The position numbers and the translations under genes are program-made. From assembly GCF_023101685.1 (NCBI RefSeq), contig NZ_CP082164.1, positions 4,154,001-4,218,000 on the forward strand: 64,000 bases of DNA, in the 5' to 3' direction. This DNA is from Bradyrhizobium sp. 186. Its GTDB lineage: Bacteria; Pseudomonadota; Alphaproteobacteria; Rhizobiales; Xanthobacteraceae. A model generated the notes under the pieces. That model ran no database searches. It worked only from the letters and a program-made list of their open reading frames with translations, and was not told the origin of the DNA. Positions 1-7,946 of this stretch are shown here, one piece after another. The first letter of the stretch is position 1, and each line of letters starts with the position of its first letter.

Positions 1-392
1 AGGCAAAGGACCTCGCCATGCATTTCCTGGCCAAGGTTCGTATTCCAGAGCAGGCCGACAAATTTCCAGGGCAGTTGTCGGGCGGCCAGCAGCAACGCGT
101 TGCCATCGCACGCGCGCTGTGCATGCGGCCGAAGATCATGCTGTTCGACGAGCCGACCTCGGCGCTGGACCCGGAGATGGTCAAGGAAGTTCTGGAGACC
201 ATGAAGAAGCTCGCGGAAGAGGGCATGACCATGCTGTGCGTGACGCACGAGATGGGTTTCGCCCGCGAGGTCGCGGACCGGATCGTGTTCATGAACGAGG
301 GGAAGATCGTCGAGCAGGCCGCGCCGGAGGAGTTCTTCAGCCATCCGAAGTCCGAACGGGCAAGGACGTTCCTCGACCAGATCATTCACTAG
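1..392 (+). CDS. Polar amino acid ABC transporter ATP-binding protein, C-terminal part
   Basis: The reading frame is open from the window edge (first full codon at position 3), so the 5' end lies outside. Visible parts are the ABC signature [15 protein letters not shown], Walker B IMLFDEP, the D-loop SALD and the H-loop in VTHEM. These are the usual nucleotide-binding landmarks, and the wording ([36 protein letters not shown]) is typical of GlnQ/HisP-type ATPases that drive polar amino acid uptake. Walker A is missing because of the window edge. Its permeases and binding protein would be upstream. The next gene starts 26 bases downstream on the same strand and may be cotranscribed. Substrate cannot be told from this fragment. 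Confidence 0.9.
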   Translation, partial: AKDLAMHFLAKVRIPEQADKFPGQLSGGQQQRVAIARALCMRPKIMLFDEPTSALDPEMVKEVLETMKKLAEEGMTMLCVTHEMGFAREVADRIVFMNEGKIVEQAAPEEFFSHPKSERARTFLDQIIH

Positions 393-418
393 TTCGCGTG
401 TCGGCGGTGTCGGGCGAG

Positions 419-1354
419 ATGGCAACGTCGCAGTCATTCAGCGATCGGCTCTGCGGCATTCATGCCGCGACGATCGTGCCGATGATGTCCGATTTCCAGA
501 TCGATGAGCCGGCGTTGGCGGCGCATATTGCGTCAGTGGCGTCCGTGCCCGGCATCAATGGGCTATTGGTCAACGGCCACGCCGGAGAGAACTTCGTGCT
601 GTCGCTGGCCGAGAAACGGCGCGTGGTGGAGCTTGCGCGTGCGCATGCTCCGAAGGATTGTTTGATCGTCTCCGGGGTCAATCATGAATCGAGCCTGGAG
701 GCCGCGCGCGAGGCGACCGCGCTGGAGCAGGCGGGCGCGGACGGGCTCCTGGTGTTTCCTCCCAACAGTTGGGCCCTCGCTCACGCCGACGGCTGCGTCA
801 TCGAGCATCACCGCCGCATCCGCGATGCAACGACCACGCCCCTGATGTTCTACGCGGCACCCGTCGGCGCCGGGGCCATGGCCTATGCACCGCCGCTGTT
901 GGAGCAGCTCGTCGCCGACCGCCGCTTTGTCGCGATCAAGGAAGGCAGTTGGGAGGTCGCAGCCTACGAACAGAATTTTAGGCTGATCCGGAAGCTACGG
1001 CCGGAGTTCGTCGTGCTCGGCTCGGGAGACGAACATCTCATGACGAGCTATCTCGTTGGCACGGCGGGCAGCCAGGTCAGCCTCGCCTGCGTCGTGCCGG
1101 AGCTCGTGGTCAGCCTCTGGAATGCAGCCGAAGCCAACGACTGGGAGCGGGTTCGCGCCGCGAACGAAAAGCTGTATCCGCTGGTCGCCGCGATCTATCG
1201 CGATGCGCCCGGAGGACGGGCGACGGCGCGGCTCAAAGCGTGCCTGAAACTGCTCGGAAGGCTTTCATGCGATGCGGTGCGGCCGCCGCAACCGCCGGTG
1301 ACGCCGGACGAGCTTCATGCGCTCGAGCTGGCCCTGCGGCTGGCCGGTCAATGA
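419..1354 (+). CDS. Dihydrodipicolinate synthase (DapA) family lyase/aldolase
   Basis: A 311-residue class I aldolase of the DapA/NanA superfamily, which condenses or cleaves 2-oxo acids through a Schiff base. The lysine is K174 in AIKEGS, and Y145 in MFYAAP matches the family tyrosine. The usual GTTGE substrate loop is NGHAGEN here, which argues against genuine DapA and for a catabolic 2-oxo-acid or aminodeoxy-sugar-type lyase. The ATG at 419 was chosen because homology begins there; the open frame runs further upstream only as an out-of-frame shadow of the ATPase gene. It lies 26 bases after the amino acid transporter ATPase on the same strand. Family is clear, substrate unknown. Confidence 0.88.
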   Translation: MATSQSFSDRLCGIHAATIVPMMSDFQIDEPALAAHIASVASVPGINGLLVNGHAGENFVLSLAEKRRVVELARAHAPKDCLIVSGVNHESSLEAAREATALEQAGADGLLVFPPNSWALAHADGCVIEHHRRIRDATTTPLMFYAAPVGAGAMAYAPPLLEQLVADRRFVAIKEGSWEVAAYEQNFRLIRKLRPEFVVLGSGDEHLMTSYLVGTAGSQVSLACVVPELVVSLWNAAEANDWERVRAANEKLYPLVAAIYRDAPGGRATARLKACLKLLGRLSCDAVRPPQPPVTPDELHALELALRLAGQ

Positions 1355-1376
1355 TGAAGCCAAATTGAGGTGCGGG

Positions 1377-2681
1377 CTAGGCTTGGAAGAACGGGTTGTT
1401 CGGCCGCGCGAGACCAAGATGTTCGCGCAGCGTCGTCCCCTCATAGTCCGCGCGGAACAGTCCGCGTTCCTGCAACAGGGGCACCACGAGCTGGACGAAA
1501 TCTTCGAACCCTTCGTGAAAATAGGGCGGCATGACGTTGAAGCCGTCGGCAGCGTGTTCGTCGAACCAGAGCTGTAGCGTGTCGGCGATGCGTTCGGCCG
1601 AGCCGCACAGCACCCAATGACCGCGGGCCGCAGCGGTGAGATTGTAGAGATCGCGCAGCGTCATGTTCTCGCGGCGGCCCTTGGCAAGCATCACGCTTGC
1701 AAAACCGTGATAGCTGTCGGACGGCGCGATGTCGGGGATCGGCCCGTCGAGATCGTAGGCCGACATGTCCTGGCCAAAGCGGTCGGACAGGATGGCGAGC
1801 GCATTGCTGCCGCTGACGAAGCTCTGGAGCACGTTGAGCTTCTCGAACGCCTCCTTGTCGGAGCGGCCAACGACCGGCATCACGCCAGGCAGTACCGTGA
1901 CATCTTCCGGCCTGCGGCCGAACGCCGGCAGGCGCTTCTTCAGCGAGGCATAGCCGGTCTTGGCCTCCTCGATATCCTGCACCACCGAGAACACGATGTC
2001 CGCGGTGCGCGCGGCAAGCGCCTGGCCGGCCTCGGAGCCGCCGGCCTGAAGCACGACGGGATGGCCTTGCGGGCTGCGGCCGATGTTGAGCGGGCCCTTC
2101 ACCTTGAAGAACGTGCCGTCATGGTCGATCGGACGCAGCTTGGCCGGATCGATGTAGAGGCCGCCCGTGCGGTCCGCGACGATGGCGTCATCGGCCCAGC
2201 CGTCCCACAGGCCCTTGGCGACGTCGAGGAACTCGCCCGCCATTTCGTAGCGGCGAGCATGGTCGGGATGGGTGGTGCCGAAATTCGCAGCGGTCGCCGG
2301 ATTGGCCGTCGTCACCGCATTCCACGCCGCGCGGCCTTTGGAAATGTGATCGAGCGAGGCGAAGACGCGCGCGACCGAAAACGGATCGCTGTAGGTGGTG
2401 GAGACGGTCGCGCCGAGCCCGATATGGCTGGTGGATGTCGCGAGCGCAGCCAGCATGGTCAGCGGCTCCAGCCGCAGCGTGTAGGAGGGATGGGCGGCCG
2501 CGTCGGCATAGAGATTGTCGCCCATGAAGATCAGGTCGAACTTGCCGCGCTCGGCGGTGCGGCCGATCTCCTGGATCGCCGCGAAATCCTGAAAGCTGTC
2601 CACCGCGCCGGGATAGCGCCAGCCTGCGACGTGGCTGCCGGTTCCGAGGATGAACAGGCCGAGATGCATCTGTCGTTTCAT
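1377..2681 (-). CDS. LLM-class flavin-dependent monooxygenase (NtaA/SnaA/DszA type)
   Basis: A 434-residue TIM-barrel oxygenase that uses FMNH2 from a separate flavin reductase. Diagnostic stretches are the N-terminal LGLFILGTGSH, SHIGLGATVSTTYSDPF, the ARVFASLDHISKGRAAWNAVT block and the C-terminal DYEGTTLREHLGL tail, all typical of the NtaA/SnaA/DszA branch that oxidises chelators, sulfur heterocycles and similar compounds. It is the last gene of a minus-strand operon, 4 bases after an ABC permease gene, so it probably oxidises what that transporter imports. A flavin reductase that could serve it lies at 12050-12541. The substrate is not readable from sequence. Confidence 0.92.
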   Translation of the reverse strand: MKRQMHLGLFILGTGSHVAGWRYPGAVDSFQDFAAIQEIGRTAERGKFDLIFMGDNLYADAAAHPSYTLRLEPLTMLAALATSTSHIGLGATVSTTYSDPFSVARVFASLDHISKGRAAWNAVTTANPATAANFGTTHPDHARRYEMAGEFLDVAKGLWDGWADDAIVADRTGGLYIDPAKLRPIDHDGTFFKVKGPLNIGRSPQGHPVVLQAGGSEAGQALAARTADIVFSVVQDIEEAKTGYASLKKRLPAFGRRPEDVTVLPGVMPVVGRSDKEAFEKLNVLQSFVSGSNALAILSDRFGQDMSAYDLDGPIPDIAPSDSYHGFASVMLAKGRRENMTLRDLYNLTAAARGHWVLCGSAERIADTLQLWFDEHAADGFNVMPPYFHEGFEDFVQLVVPLLQERGLFRADYEGTTLREHLGLARPNNPFFQA

Positions 2682-2685
2682 GGCA

Positions 2686-3444
2686 TCATGTCCAGAACAG
2701 GATCTTACGCTCGAGAAAGCCGATCAGGCCGAAGAAGGCGAGGCTCGCCGCGGACGCCACGAAGATCGCCGCCCAGACCTGGACGAAGTCGATCTGAAGC
2801 ACGGCCTGGTAGATGACCCAGCCGAGCCCGCCATGCGCGCCGAGCATTTCGGTGACGATCGCGACGATGACGCTGCGCACCGTGGAGACGCGCATTCCGG
2901 CGAGCAGCAACGGCAAGGCGGTCGGCAGGCGCAGGCGCCACAGCACGCCGAAGCGGCTTGCGCCGAAGCTGCGCATGAGATCGATGGCACGACGATCGAC
3001 ACGATCGAGTCCGGCCAGCATCGACAGCAGGATGGTGAAGCTCACCGCCATTGCGACCATCACGATCTTCGAGCTGACGCCGATGCCGAACCAGAGCAGG
3101 ATCAGCGGTGAATAACCGACCACAGGCACAGAGTTGATCGCGGTCGCCAGGGGCAGGATTGCGGTGCGAAGGGCCGGCACCAAAGCGATGGCAACGGCAA
3201 GGCCGATACCGATCAGGCAGCCGAGCCCATAGCCCACCAGCGCTTCGACAAGGGTATAGCCGGCGGCGTCGACCAGCGTTGCGCGCTTGGACCAGAGTCC
3301 CGCCACGATGTTGCTGACGGCAGGGAGAACGTAGGCCGGCAGATGCAGTCCGCGCGCCACGCCTTCCCAGCACGCGATCAGGAGGATGGCGCCCAGGATG
3401 CCGCGCTGGACGGCGAGCGAAGGGAAGGCGAGCGCGCGGCTCAT
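2686..3444 (-). CDS. ABC transporter permease (SsuC/TauC/ThiX type), second copy of the pair
   Basis: A 252-residue integral membrane permease of the BPD_transp_1 fold. It has a hydrophobic N-terminal segment, several further membrane spans and the EAA-type cytoplasmic loop in LMRSFGASRFGVLWRLRLP that contacts the ATPase. Start is the ATG at 3444, which overlaps the stop of the upstream permease by four bases (ATGA). A longer open frame to 4302 exists but reads through the neighbour in the wrong phase. With the paralogous permease just upstream it probably forms a heterodimeric channel, somewhat unusual because most SsuC-type importers use one permease gene. Confidence 0.9.
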   Translation of the reverse strand: MSRALAFPSLAVQRGILGAILLIACWEGVARGLHLPAYVLPAVSNIVAGLWSKRATLVDAAGYTLVEALVGYGLGCLIGIGLAVAIALVPALRTAILPLATAINSVPVVGYSPLILLWFGIGVSSKIVMVAMAVSFTILLSMLAGLDRVDRRAIDLMRSFGASRFGVLWRLRLPTALPLLLAGMRVSTVRSVIVAIVTEMLGAHGGLGWVIYQAVLQIDFVQVWAAIFVASAASLAFFGLIGFLERKILFWT

Positions 3445-4256
3445 TGCTCGGCGTTCCAGAATACCAGACGCCGCTCCACCGCGGCGACGACCGCATAGAA
3501 GCCGGTGCCGAGCAGGGCGGCGGCGAGCAGGGCGGCCCAGATCGCGACGACGTTCTCGGTAAACATCGCCTGGAGCAGCAGGACGCCGAGTCCGGTGGTG
3601 TCGCCGAACCATTCGCCGACGATGGCGCCGACCAGGCTCAGCGACGCGGCGAGCCGCAACGCCACGAAGATCTGCGGCAACGCTGTCGGAAGCTGCAGGC
3701 GCAGCAGAAGCTGGCGATTGGAAGCGCCAAAGCTGCGCATCAGCGCCACCTGCTTGGAATCGACCGTCTCCAGGCCAAGCAGCGTGTTCACCGTCACCGG
3801 AAAGAAGGTCAGATAGAACGCGATGATCGCCTTGGCGAGCAGTGTATTGCCGAACCACAGCACCACCAGCGCGCCGAACGCGATGACCGGAATGGTCTGC
3901 GACACCACGAAGATCGGAAACACCATCTCGCGCAGCGCACGCATGCGGAAGAACGCGATGCCTATGAGCACGCCGAACGCGCCGCCGGCGGCAAAGCCGA
4001 TCAGCGTCTCGGCAAGCGTGCGCAGGAACCCGTCGACATAGGCGCGAGGCGTGGCCGCAATCGCCATCAGGATCGTGCTGAGGCGCGGCAGATAGTAGGG
4101 CCGGATGCCGAACAGCCGCACCGCGCCTTCCCAGATCACCGCCGCGATGGCAAGGCCAAGCAGGAGCCGGATCAGCTTCCGCAGCGAAGCCGGCATTACG
4201 ATTGGCCGTGTCGCCATCTGGCCCTGCCCGAGCGACGTTGCCGCATGATCGTTCAC
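3441..4256 (-). CDS. ABC transporter permease (SsuC/TauC/ThiX type), first copy of the pair
   Basis: A 271-residue membrane permease paralogous to the next gene, with the coupling loop LMRSFGASNRQLLLRLQLP. The start taken is the GTG at 4256, which overlaps the TGA of the upstream binding-protein gene by four bases (GTGA). An internal ATG at 4217 is the alternative and would remove 13 non-conserved residues. Spans are evident at LLLGLAIAAVIWEGAVRLF, ALREMVFPIFVVSQTIPVI and IIAFYLTFFPVTV. It should pair with the downstream permease and the ATPase at 6084-6947. Confidence 0.9.
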   Translation of the reverse strand: MNDHAATSLGQGQMATRPIVMPASLRKLIRLLLGLAIAAVIWEGAVRLFGIRPYYLPRLSTILMAIAATPRAYVDGFLRTLAETLIGFAAGGAFGVLIGIAFFRMRALREMVFPIFVVSQTIPVIAFGALVVLWFGNTLLAKAIIAFYLTFFPVTVNTLLGLETVDSKQVALMRSFGASNRQLLLRLQLPTALPQIFVALRLAASLSLVGAIVGEWFGDTTGLGVLLLQAMFTENVVAIWAALLAAALLGTGFYAVVAAVERRLVFWNAEQ

Positions 4257-5272
4257 GGCAACCGGTCCGCCAGCGGGACGCTCTGGATGAAGCTTGCGTC
4301 ATAGGCGGCGGCGAGATCGAGCGGCTTAGAGATCACGCCGTATTTCAGGAAGAAATCGTGCGCGGTCTTGACCGCGTCGGCATCGATCCAGAAGCTGCCG
4401 TTCTTCGCCGCTGCGCCGGCCGTCATCAGGCGCTTCACCTCGGTCAGCATGAACTCCTGCTGCGCGCGATCGAGCGTGGGGGCTGCGGCCATCACGGTGT
4501 CGACGGCGCCCTTCGGATCGGCGAAGGCATCCTTCCAGCCTTTCAGCGAAGCCCGCAGGAACGCCTTGACGAGTTCCGGCTTCTCCTTGGCGGTGGCTTC
4601 GGCCACGATCAGCGTGTCGCGCGGGAAGGTGATGCCGTAATCCTCGGCGACGAAGGTCTTCAGGCTGTCCTTCGGCATGCGCGACTGGATGGTGTAGAAC
4701 TCGTTGTAATAGGTCGCCGTGACCACATCGACACTGCCGTCAACGAATGGCGTCACCGACACCTGTTGCGGCTGGATCTTCAGCTCATCCGGCTTGATGC
4801 CTTCCTTGGCCAGCATGCCGTTCAGCACATGGTTGGCGCCGGTGAACCAGGTGGTGACGGTCTTGCCCTTGAAATCCTGCAGCGTCTTGACCGGCCCGTC
4901 CTTGCGGGTGACGAAGATGAACGGCGTGACCTGATGCGACACGCCGATGCAGACGATGGGGAGTCCCTTGTCGCGGGCGGCGAACACGCTGTCGGTGCCA
5001 CCGGACAGGCCAAACGTATCGGCGCCGGTCGCGACCAGATTCTCGGTCAGCAGATTGGGGCCACCGGGATTGATGGTGAGGTCGATGCCCTCGGCCTTGT
5101 AGTAGCCCTTGGCCTGCGCGACGTAGAAGCCGGCGAACTGGGCTTGCGGCAGCCATTTCAGGCGAAGGCTCGCCTTCTGCGGCTCGGCCGATGCGGGCGC
5201 AGCCGCGATCAGCGAGCCGGTCGCCAGCGCGAGGACGGAGAGGACTGAGAAGGCGTGGCGTCGGCTCATCAT
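4253..5272 (-). CDS. ABC transporter substrate-binding protein, NMT1/THI5-like family
   Basis: A 339-residue periplasmic binding protein. It starts with a signal peptide (RRH, then a hydrophobic core and a likely cleavage after APASAEP). The mature N-terminus RLKWLPQAQFAGFYVAQAKG is the hallmark of ThiY/RibY/NMT1-like proteins that bind pyrimidine precursors, riboflavin or similar ring compounds. Start: three ATGs are close together (5278, 5272, 5269); 5272 sits about 7 bases after a GGAG, so it is preferred. It precedes the two permeases with a 4-base overlap. A pyrimidine- or heterocycle-like ligand would suit the monooxygenase in the operon, but that is inference; nitrate/sulfonate-type ligands are not excluded. 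Confidence 0.9.
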   Translation of the reverse strand: MMSRRHAFSVLSVLALATGSLIAAAPASAEPQKASLRLKWLPQAQFAGFYVAQAKGYYKAEGIDLTINPGGPNLLTENLVATGADTFGLSGGTDSVFAARDKGLPIVCIGVSHQVTPFIFVTRKDGPVKTLQDFKGKTVTTWFTGANHVLNGMLAKEGIKPDELKIQPQQVSVTPFVDGSVDVVTATYYNEFYTIQSRMPKDSLKTFVAEDYGITFPRDTLIVAEATAKEKPELVKAFLRASLKGWKDAFADPKGAVDTVMAAAPTLDRAQQEFMLTEVKRLMTAGAAAKNGSFWIDADAVKTAHDFFLKYGVISKPLDLAAAYDASFIQSVPLADRLP

Positions 5273-5295
5273 GGTCATACTCCAGACGGTGAAAA

Positions 5296-6087
5296 TCAAT
5301 TGCGATAGGATGGATCGGTGCGGTCGAGCTGGCGCATCAGCGCCGGCCATTCGCGTTCGCCGGGCACGAGGATGTCGCCCTGCAATTCCCAGAACTGGCG
5401 GGCTGCCTTCTCGCACACCTCGTGCGGCGGTATCACGAGAGTGGCGCCGGCCGCGGCGGCCGCTTGCATCTGAAGCTGGATCCGGGCGGCGCGCTCGAAA
5501 TAATAGAGCAGCATGAAGGCCTCACCGGGCGTCCGGCCGACGGTGAGGATGCCGTGATTGCGCATCAGCATGACCTTGTGCGGGCCGAGATCCCGCACCA
5601 GACGCGCCTGCTCATCGAGATCGATGGCGACGCCTTCGTAGTCGTGGAAGGCCTGCCTGTCGTAGAAGCGCATCGCGAACTGGCTGAGCGGCAACAGGCC
5701 CTTCTCCTGCCCAGACACCGCGACGCTCGCGTCGGAATGGGTGTGCAGCACGCAGGCCGCGTCGTGGTTCGACGTGTGGATCGCGGCATGGATGACGAAG
5801 GCCGCGACGTTGACGGCGTGCGGTGTGTCGTCGAGCTTGTTGCCGTTGGTATCGATCTTCACCAGGCTCGACGCCGTGATCTCGTCGAACAGCAGCCCGT
5901 AGGGATTGAGGAGGAACTGATCGTCGTGGCCGGGAACGCGCAAGGAGATGTGATTGTAGATCAGGTCGTCCATCCCGAGCTTTGCGACCATGCGATAGCA
6001 GGCCGCAAGCTTGACCCGGGCATCCCATTCGGCTGGCTCGATCCCGTGCGCCGCGGCGTGTGGCTCTCTTGCTGACATCGCGTTCAC
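5296..6087 (-). CDS. Class II aldolase/adducin family protein
   Basis: About 263 residues of the zinc-dependent class II aldolase/epimerase fold (fuculose-phosphate aldolase, ribulose-phosphate epimerase, adducin head). Metal-binding histidines are visible in LHTHSD and the later RNHG; NHISLRVPG is the conserved N-terminal block. The GTG at 6087 overlaps the stop of the upstream ATPase gene (GTGA) and has an AGGAG 8 bases before it; the ATG at 6078 is the alternative. The operon places it between ATPase and binding protein, so it probably acts on a breakdown product of the imported compound. Many such homologues next to LLM oxygenases are decarboxylases or aldolases of unknown substrate. Confidence 0.88.
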   Translation of the reverse strand: MNAMSAREPHAAAHGIEPAEWDARVKLAACYRMVAKLGMDDLIYNHISLRVPGHDDQFLLNPYGLLFDEITASSLVKIDTNGNKLDDTPHAVNVAAFVIHAAIHTSNHDAACVLHTHSDASVAVSGQEKGLLPLSQFAMRFYDRQAFHDYEGVAIDLDEQARLVRDLGPHKVMLMRNHGILTVGRTPGEAFMLLYYFERAARIQLQMQAAAAAGATLVIPPHEVCEKAARQFWELQGDILVPGEREWPALMRQLDRTDPSYRN

Positions 6088-6947
6088 TGCGTCTTCTCCT
6101 GCGCGGTGGAGGATTGGAATGATTTCATGCTTTCCTCCTCGATCGCATCCAGCAGCGTGCGCTTGAGGCGCACGAATTCGGGGGCGGTGACGATCTCGGG
6201 CCGGCGCGGGCGGGGGAGATCGACGACCTGTTCGAGCTTCACCGAGCCGGGACGGGCCGTCATGACGAGCACGCGATCGCCGAGGAAGATCGCCTCGTCG
6301 ACGTCGTGGGTGATGAAAAGAATGGTGCGACGGTATTTCTGCCATACGTCGAGCAGCCAGCGTTGCATCATCGCTCGCGTCAGCGCGTCGAGCGCGCCGA
6401 ACGGCTCGTCCAGCAGCATCAGGTCGCGTTCGAACAGGAACGTGCGCATCAAGGCCACGCGCTGGCGCATGCCGCCCGACAATTGATTGGGATATTGCTT
6501 CTCAAAGCCGGCGAGCCCGAACTCGGGCAGCATCTTCAGTGCCTTGGCGCGCGCCTGATCGCGCGGCATGCCCTCGACCTCGAGCGCGAGAATGGCGTTG
6601 TCGACCACGTTCCGCCATGGAAACAGCAGGTCGCGCTGCGGCATGAAGGAGACGCGGCCGAGCAGATCGGCCGCGTGGCAGCTCTTGCCCTCGAAGCGCA
6701 GGATGCCGCCGGCGTCCGGCTCTTCCAATCCGGCGACGATGTTGAAGAGCGTGCTCTTGCCGCAGCCGCTCGGGCCGACGACGGTGACGAACTCGCCGGG
6801 GGCGATGTTCGCCTGAAGTCCCGACAGCGCGGCGACGGGGCCGAAGGTCTTGGTCACCGCACGTAGTTCAAGCAGCGGCTCAGGCTTCGGGTGCGCCTGC
6901 GGGGCTTTGGTGGTCGGTCCGGGATTGGGAAGGCGGGCAGCCTGCAC
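6084..6947 (-). CDS. ABC transporter ATP-binding protein (SsuB/TauB/ThiZ type)
   Basis: First gene of the minus-strand operon, 287 residues. Walker A is in VVGPSGCGKSTL, the signature in LSGGMRQRVALMRTF, Walker B with D-loop in LMLLDEPFGALD, and the H-loop in FITHDVDEA, as in nitrate/sulfonate/taurine-type ATPases. The open frame runs back to 7430, but homology starts near LLELRAVTKTFG. The GTG at 6947 has an AAGGA about 9 bases upstream and leaves a 20-residue proline-rich leader. The gene diverges from the GntR regulator, with 218 bases between the two starts that hold candidate operators. Confidence 0.9.
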   Translation of the reverse strand: MQAARLPNPGPTTKAPQAHPKPEPLLELRAVTKTFGPVAALSGLQANIAPGEFVTVVGPSGCGKSTLFNIVAGLEEPDAGGILRFEGKSCHAADLLGRVSFMPQRDLLFPWRNVVDNAILALEVEGMPRDQARAKALKMLPEFGLAGFEKQYPNQLSGGMRQRVALMRTFLFERDLMLLDEPFGALDALTRAMMQRWLLDVWQKYRRTILFITHDVDEAIFLGDRVLVMTARPGSVKLEQVVDLPRPRRPEIVTAPEFVRLKRTLLDAIEEESMKSFQSSTAQEKTQ

Positions 6948-6978
6948 CGGGATTGTCCTTGTATAATGGCAACGGTCA

Positions 6979-6990
6979 TTCGCATACGAA
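6979..6990. promoter_or_regulatory. Candidate operator near the ABC operon start
   Basis: Inverted repeat TTCG-cata-CGAA lying 32 bases upstream of the GTG of the ABC ATPase gene, inside the divergent control region shared with the GntR gene. Its core GCATACGAA resembles the GTATACGTA palindrome near the GntR start, so both may be bound by the same dimer. This is pattern-based inference only. Confidence 0.35.
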
Positions 6991-7136
6991 AGCAGACCGC
7001 GTCGAAATCTCTTAGCAACTCGTGTGCCAGCGCGATTTTCCCGAAAATCAGGCATAAGACTTGCGAGAAGAGGTCCGGCGTTGTGCGCTTCTCGGAAGAA
7101 AACTCGCTCTTTCGCTGGAAGATCGGTGTCATTTTG

Positions 7137-7146
7137 TATACGTATA
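7137..7146. promoter_or_regulatory. Candidate GntR operator (TATACGTATA palindrome)
   Basis: A perfect 10-base palindrome TATACGTATA, flanked by AT-rich sequence, centred about 24 bases upstream of the GntR ATG. FadR-branch GntR proteins usually bind short palindromes in their own divergent promoter, so this is a plausible autoregulatory site. Not proven. Confidence 0.45.
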
Positions 7147-7165
7147 TTGATATCGGAGAAACATA

Positions 7166-7879
7166 ATGGCGGCCGCAAGTGCACACAGCGGAGGCAGGCG
7201 CGTGAAAAATGGGCACGAATCCTTGATGGCAAGCCCCGGCATGACGCTCGCCGAGAGCTTGCGCCAGAAGCTTGAAGGCGCGATCGCGGCAGGCCATCTC
7301 GAGCCGGGCAGCCGGCTTGACGAGCAGGAGATCGCCCAGCGTTTCGGCGTCTCGCGCACACCGGTGCGGGAGGCGTTCCGTCTGATGGCCGCCAACCATC
7401 TGGTCGAACTGCGCGGGCGACAGGGAGCAACGGTTCGCAGCATCAAGGCCCAGGCGCTGATCGAGATGTTCCAGGTCATGGCAGAGCTCGAAGGCCTCTG
7501 CGCCCGGCTTGCCGCGCGGCGTGTCTCGCAGGCCTGGGGTAACGAAATTGGGGAGATTCATCAGCGGCTTGTGGCTTCTGGCGATGCTGGCGACATCGAC
7601 GTCTTCTACGACGTCAATCAGGAGTTCCACGAGGCGATCTACGAGGCCTCGCGCAACGCCTTCCTGGCCGAGCAGACCCGCAAGCTGCGCAATCAGGTGG
7701 CGGCGTATCGCCGCCGGGTGACGCGCATGCCGAACCGGATCGCCGATACCGTCCGCGAGCACGAGGCGATCATGCAGGCGATCCTGGCCCACGATCCCGA
7801 GCGGGCGCACAGCGCCATGCGCGATCACGTCAACCTGCTCGGCGACAACCTTCTGGACTTCCTGGCCGCCTTCGAATGA
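7166..7879 (+). CDS. GntR family transcriptional regulator (FadR subfamily, FCD domain)
   Basis: A 237-residue repressor or activator. The N-terminal winged helix is recognisable from LRQKLEGAIAAGHLEPGSRL through RFGVSRTPVREAFRLMAANH and VELRGRQGATVRSI. The C-terminal helical FCD domain (EFHEAIYEASRN, VREHEAIMQAILAHDPERA) normally binds a metal-coordinated carboxylate. The ATG at 7166 has a GGAGA 7-8 bases upstream. It diverges from the ABC/monooxygenase operon and precedes the SDR operon, so it is placed to control both according to an intermediate. Codon use is like its neighbours. Confidence 0.92.
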   Translation: MAAASAHSGGRRVKNGHESLMASPGMTLAESLRQKLEGAIAAGHLEPGSRLDEQEIAQRFGVSRTPVREAFRLMAANHLVELRGRQGATVRSIKAQALIEMFQVMAELEGLCARLAARRVSQAWGNEIGEIHQRLVASGDAGDIDVFYDVNQEFHEAIYEASRNAFLAEQTRKLRNQVAAYRRRVTRMPNRIADTVREHEAIMQAILAHDPERAHSAMRDHVNLLGDNLLDFLAAFE

Positions 7880-7895
7880 CCTTCCGGTCGCTTGG

Positions 7896-7932
7896 TATGC
7901 AAATTGCTAGACTTTGCATATCGAGTTTGCAT
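7896..7932. promoter_or_regulatory. Operator-like inverted and direct repeats upstream of the SDR operon
   Basis: Perfect inverted repeat TATGCAAA (7896-7903) and TTTGCATA (7913-7920) with a 9-base spacer, followed by a further TTTGCAT at 7926-7932, a direct repeat at 13-base spacing. The cluster sits between the GntR stop and the SDR start and overlaps where the SDR promoter or leader must be. The arms differ from the GTATAC-type palindromes near the GntR start, so a different regulator could bind. Confidence 0.5.
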
Positions 7933-7946
7933 CCTGGAGATCCGGA

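Noticed and set aside
419..1354. Biosynthetic dihydrodipicolinate synthase dapA.
   Set aside because: The substrate loop is GHAGE instead of GTTGE and the context is catabolic/transport, so only the superfamily is assigned.
2686..4302. One 538-residue fused permease on the minus strand.
   Set aside because: The first half is out of phase with the real upstream permease (3441-4256). Two separate permeases with an ATGA overlap explain the region.
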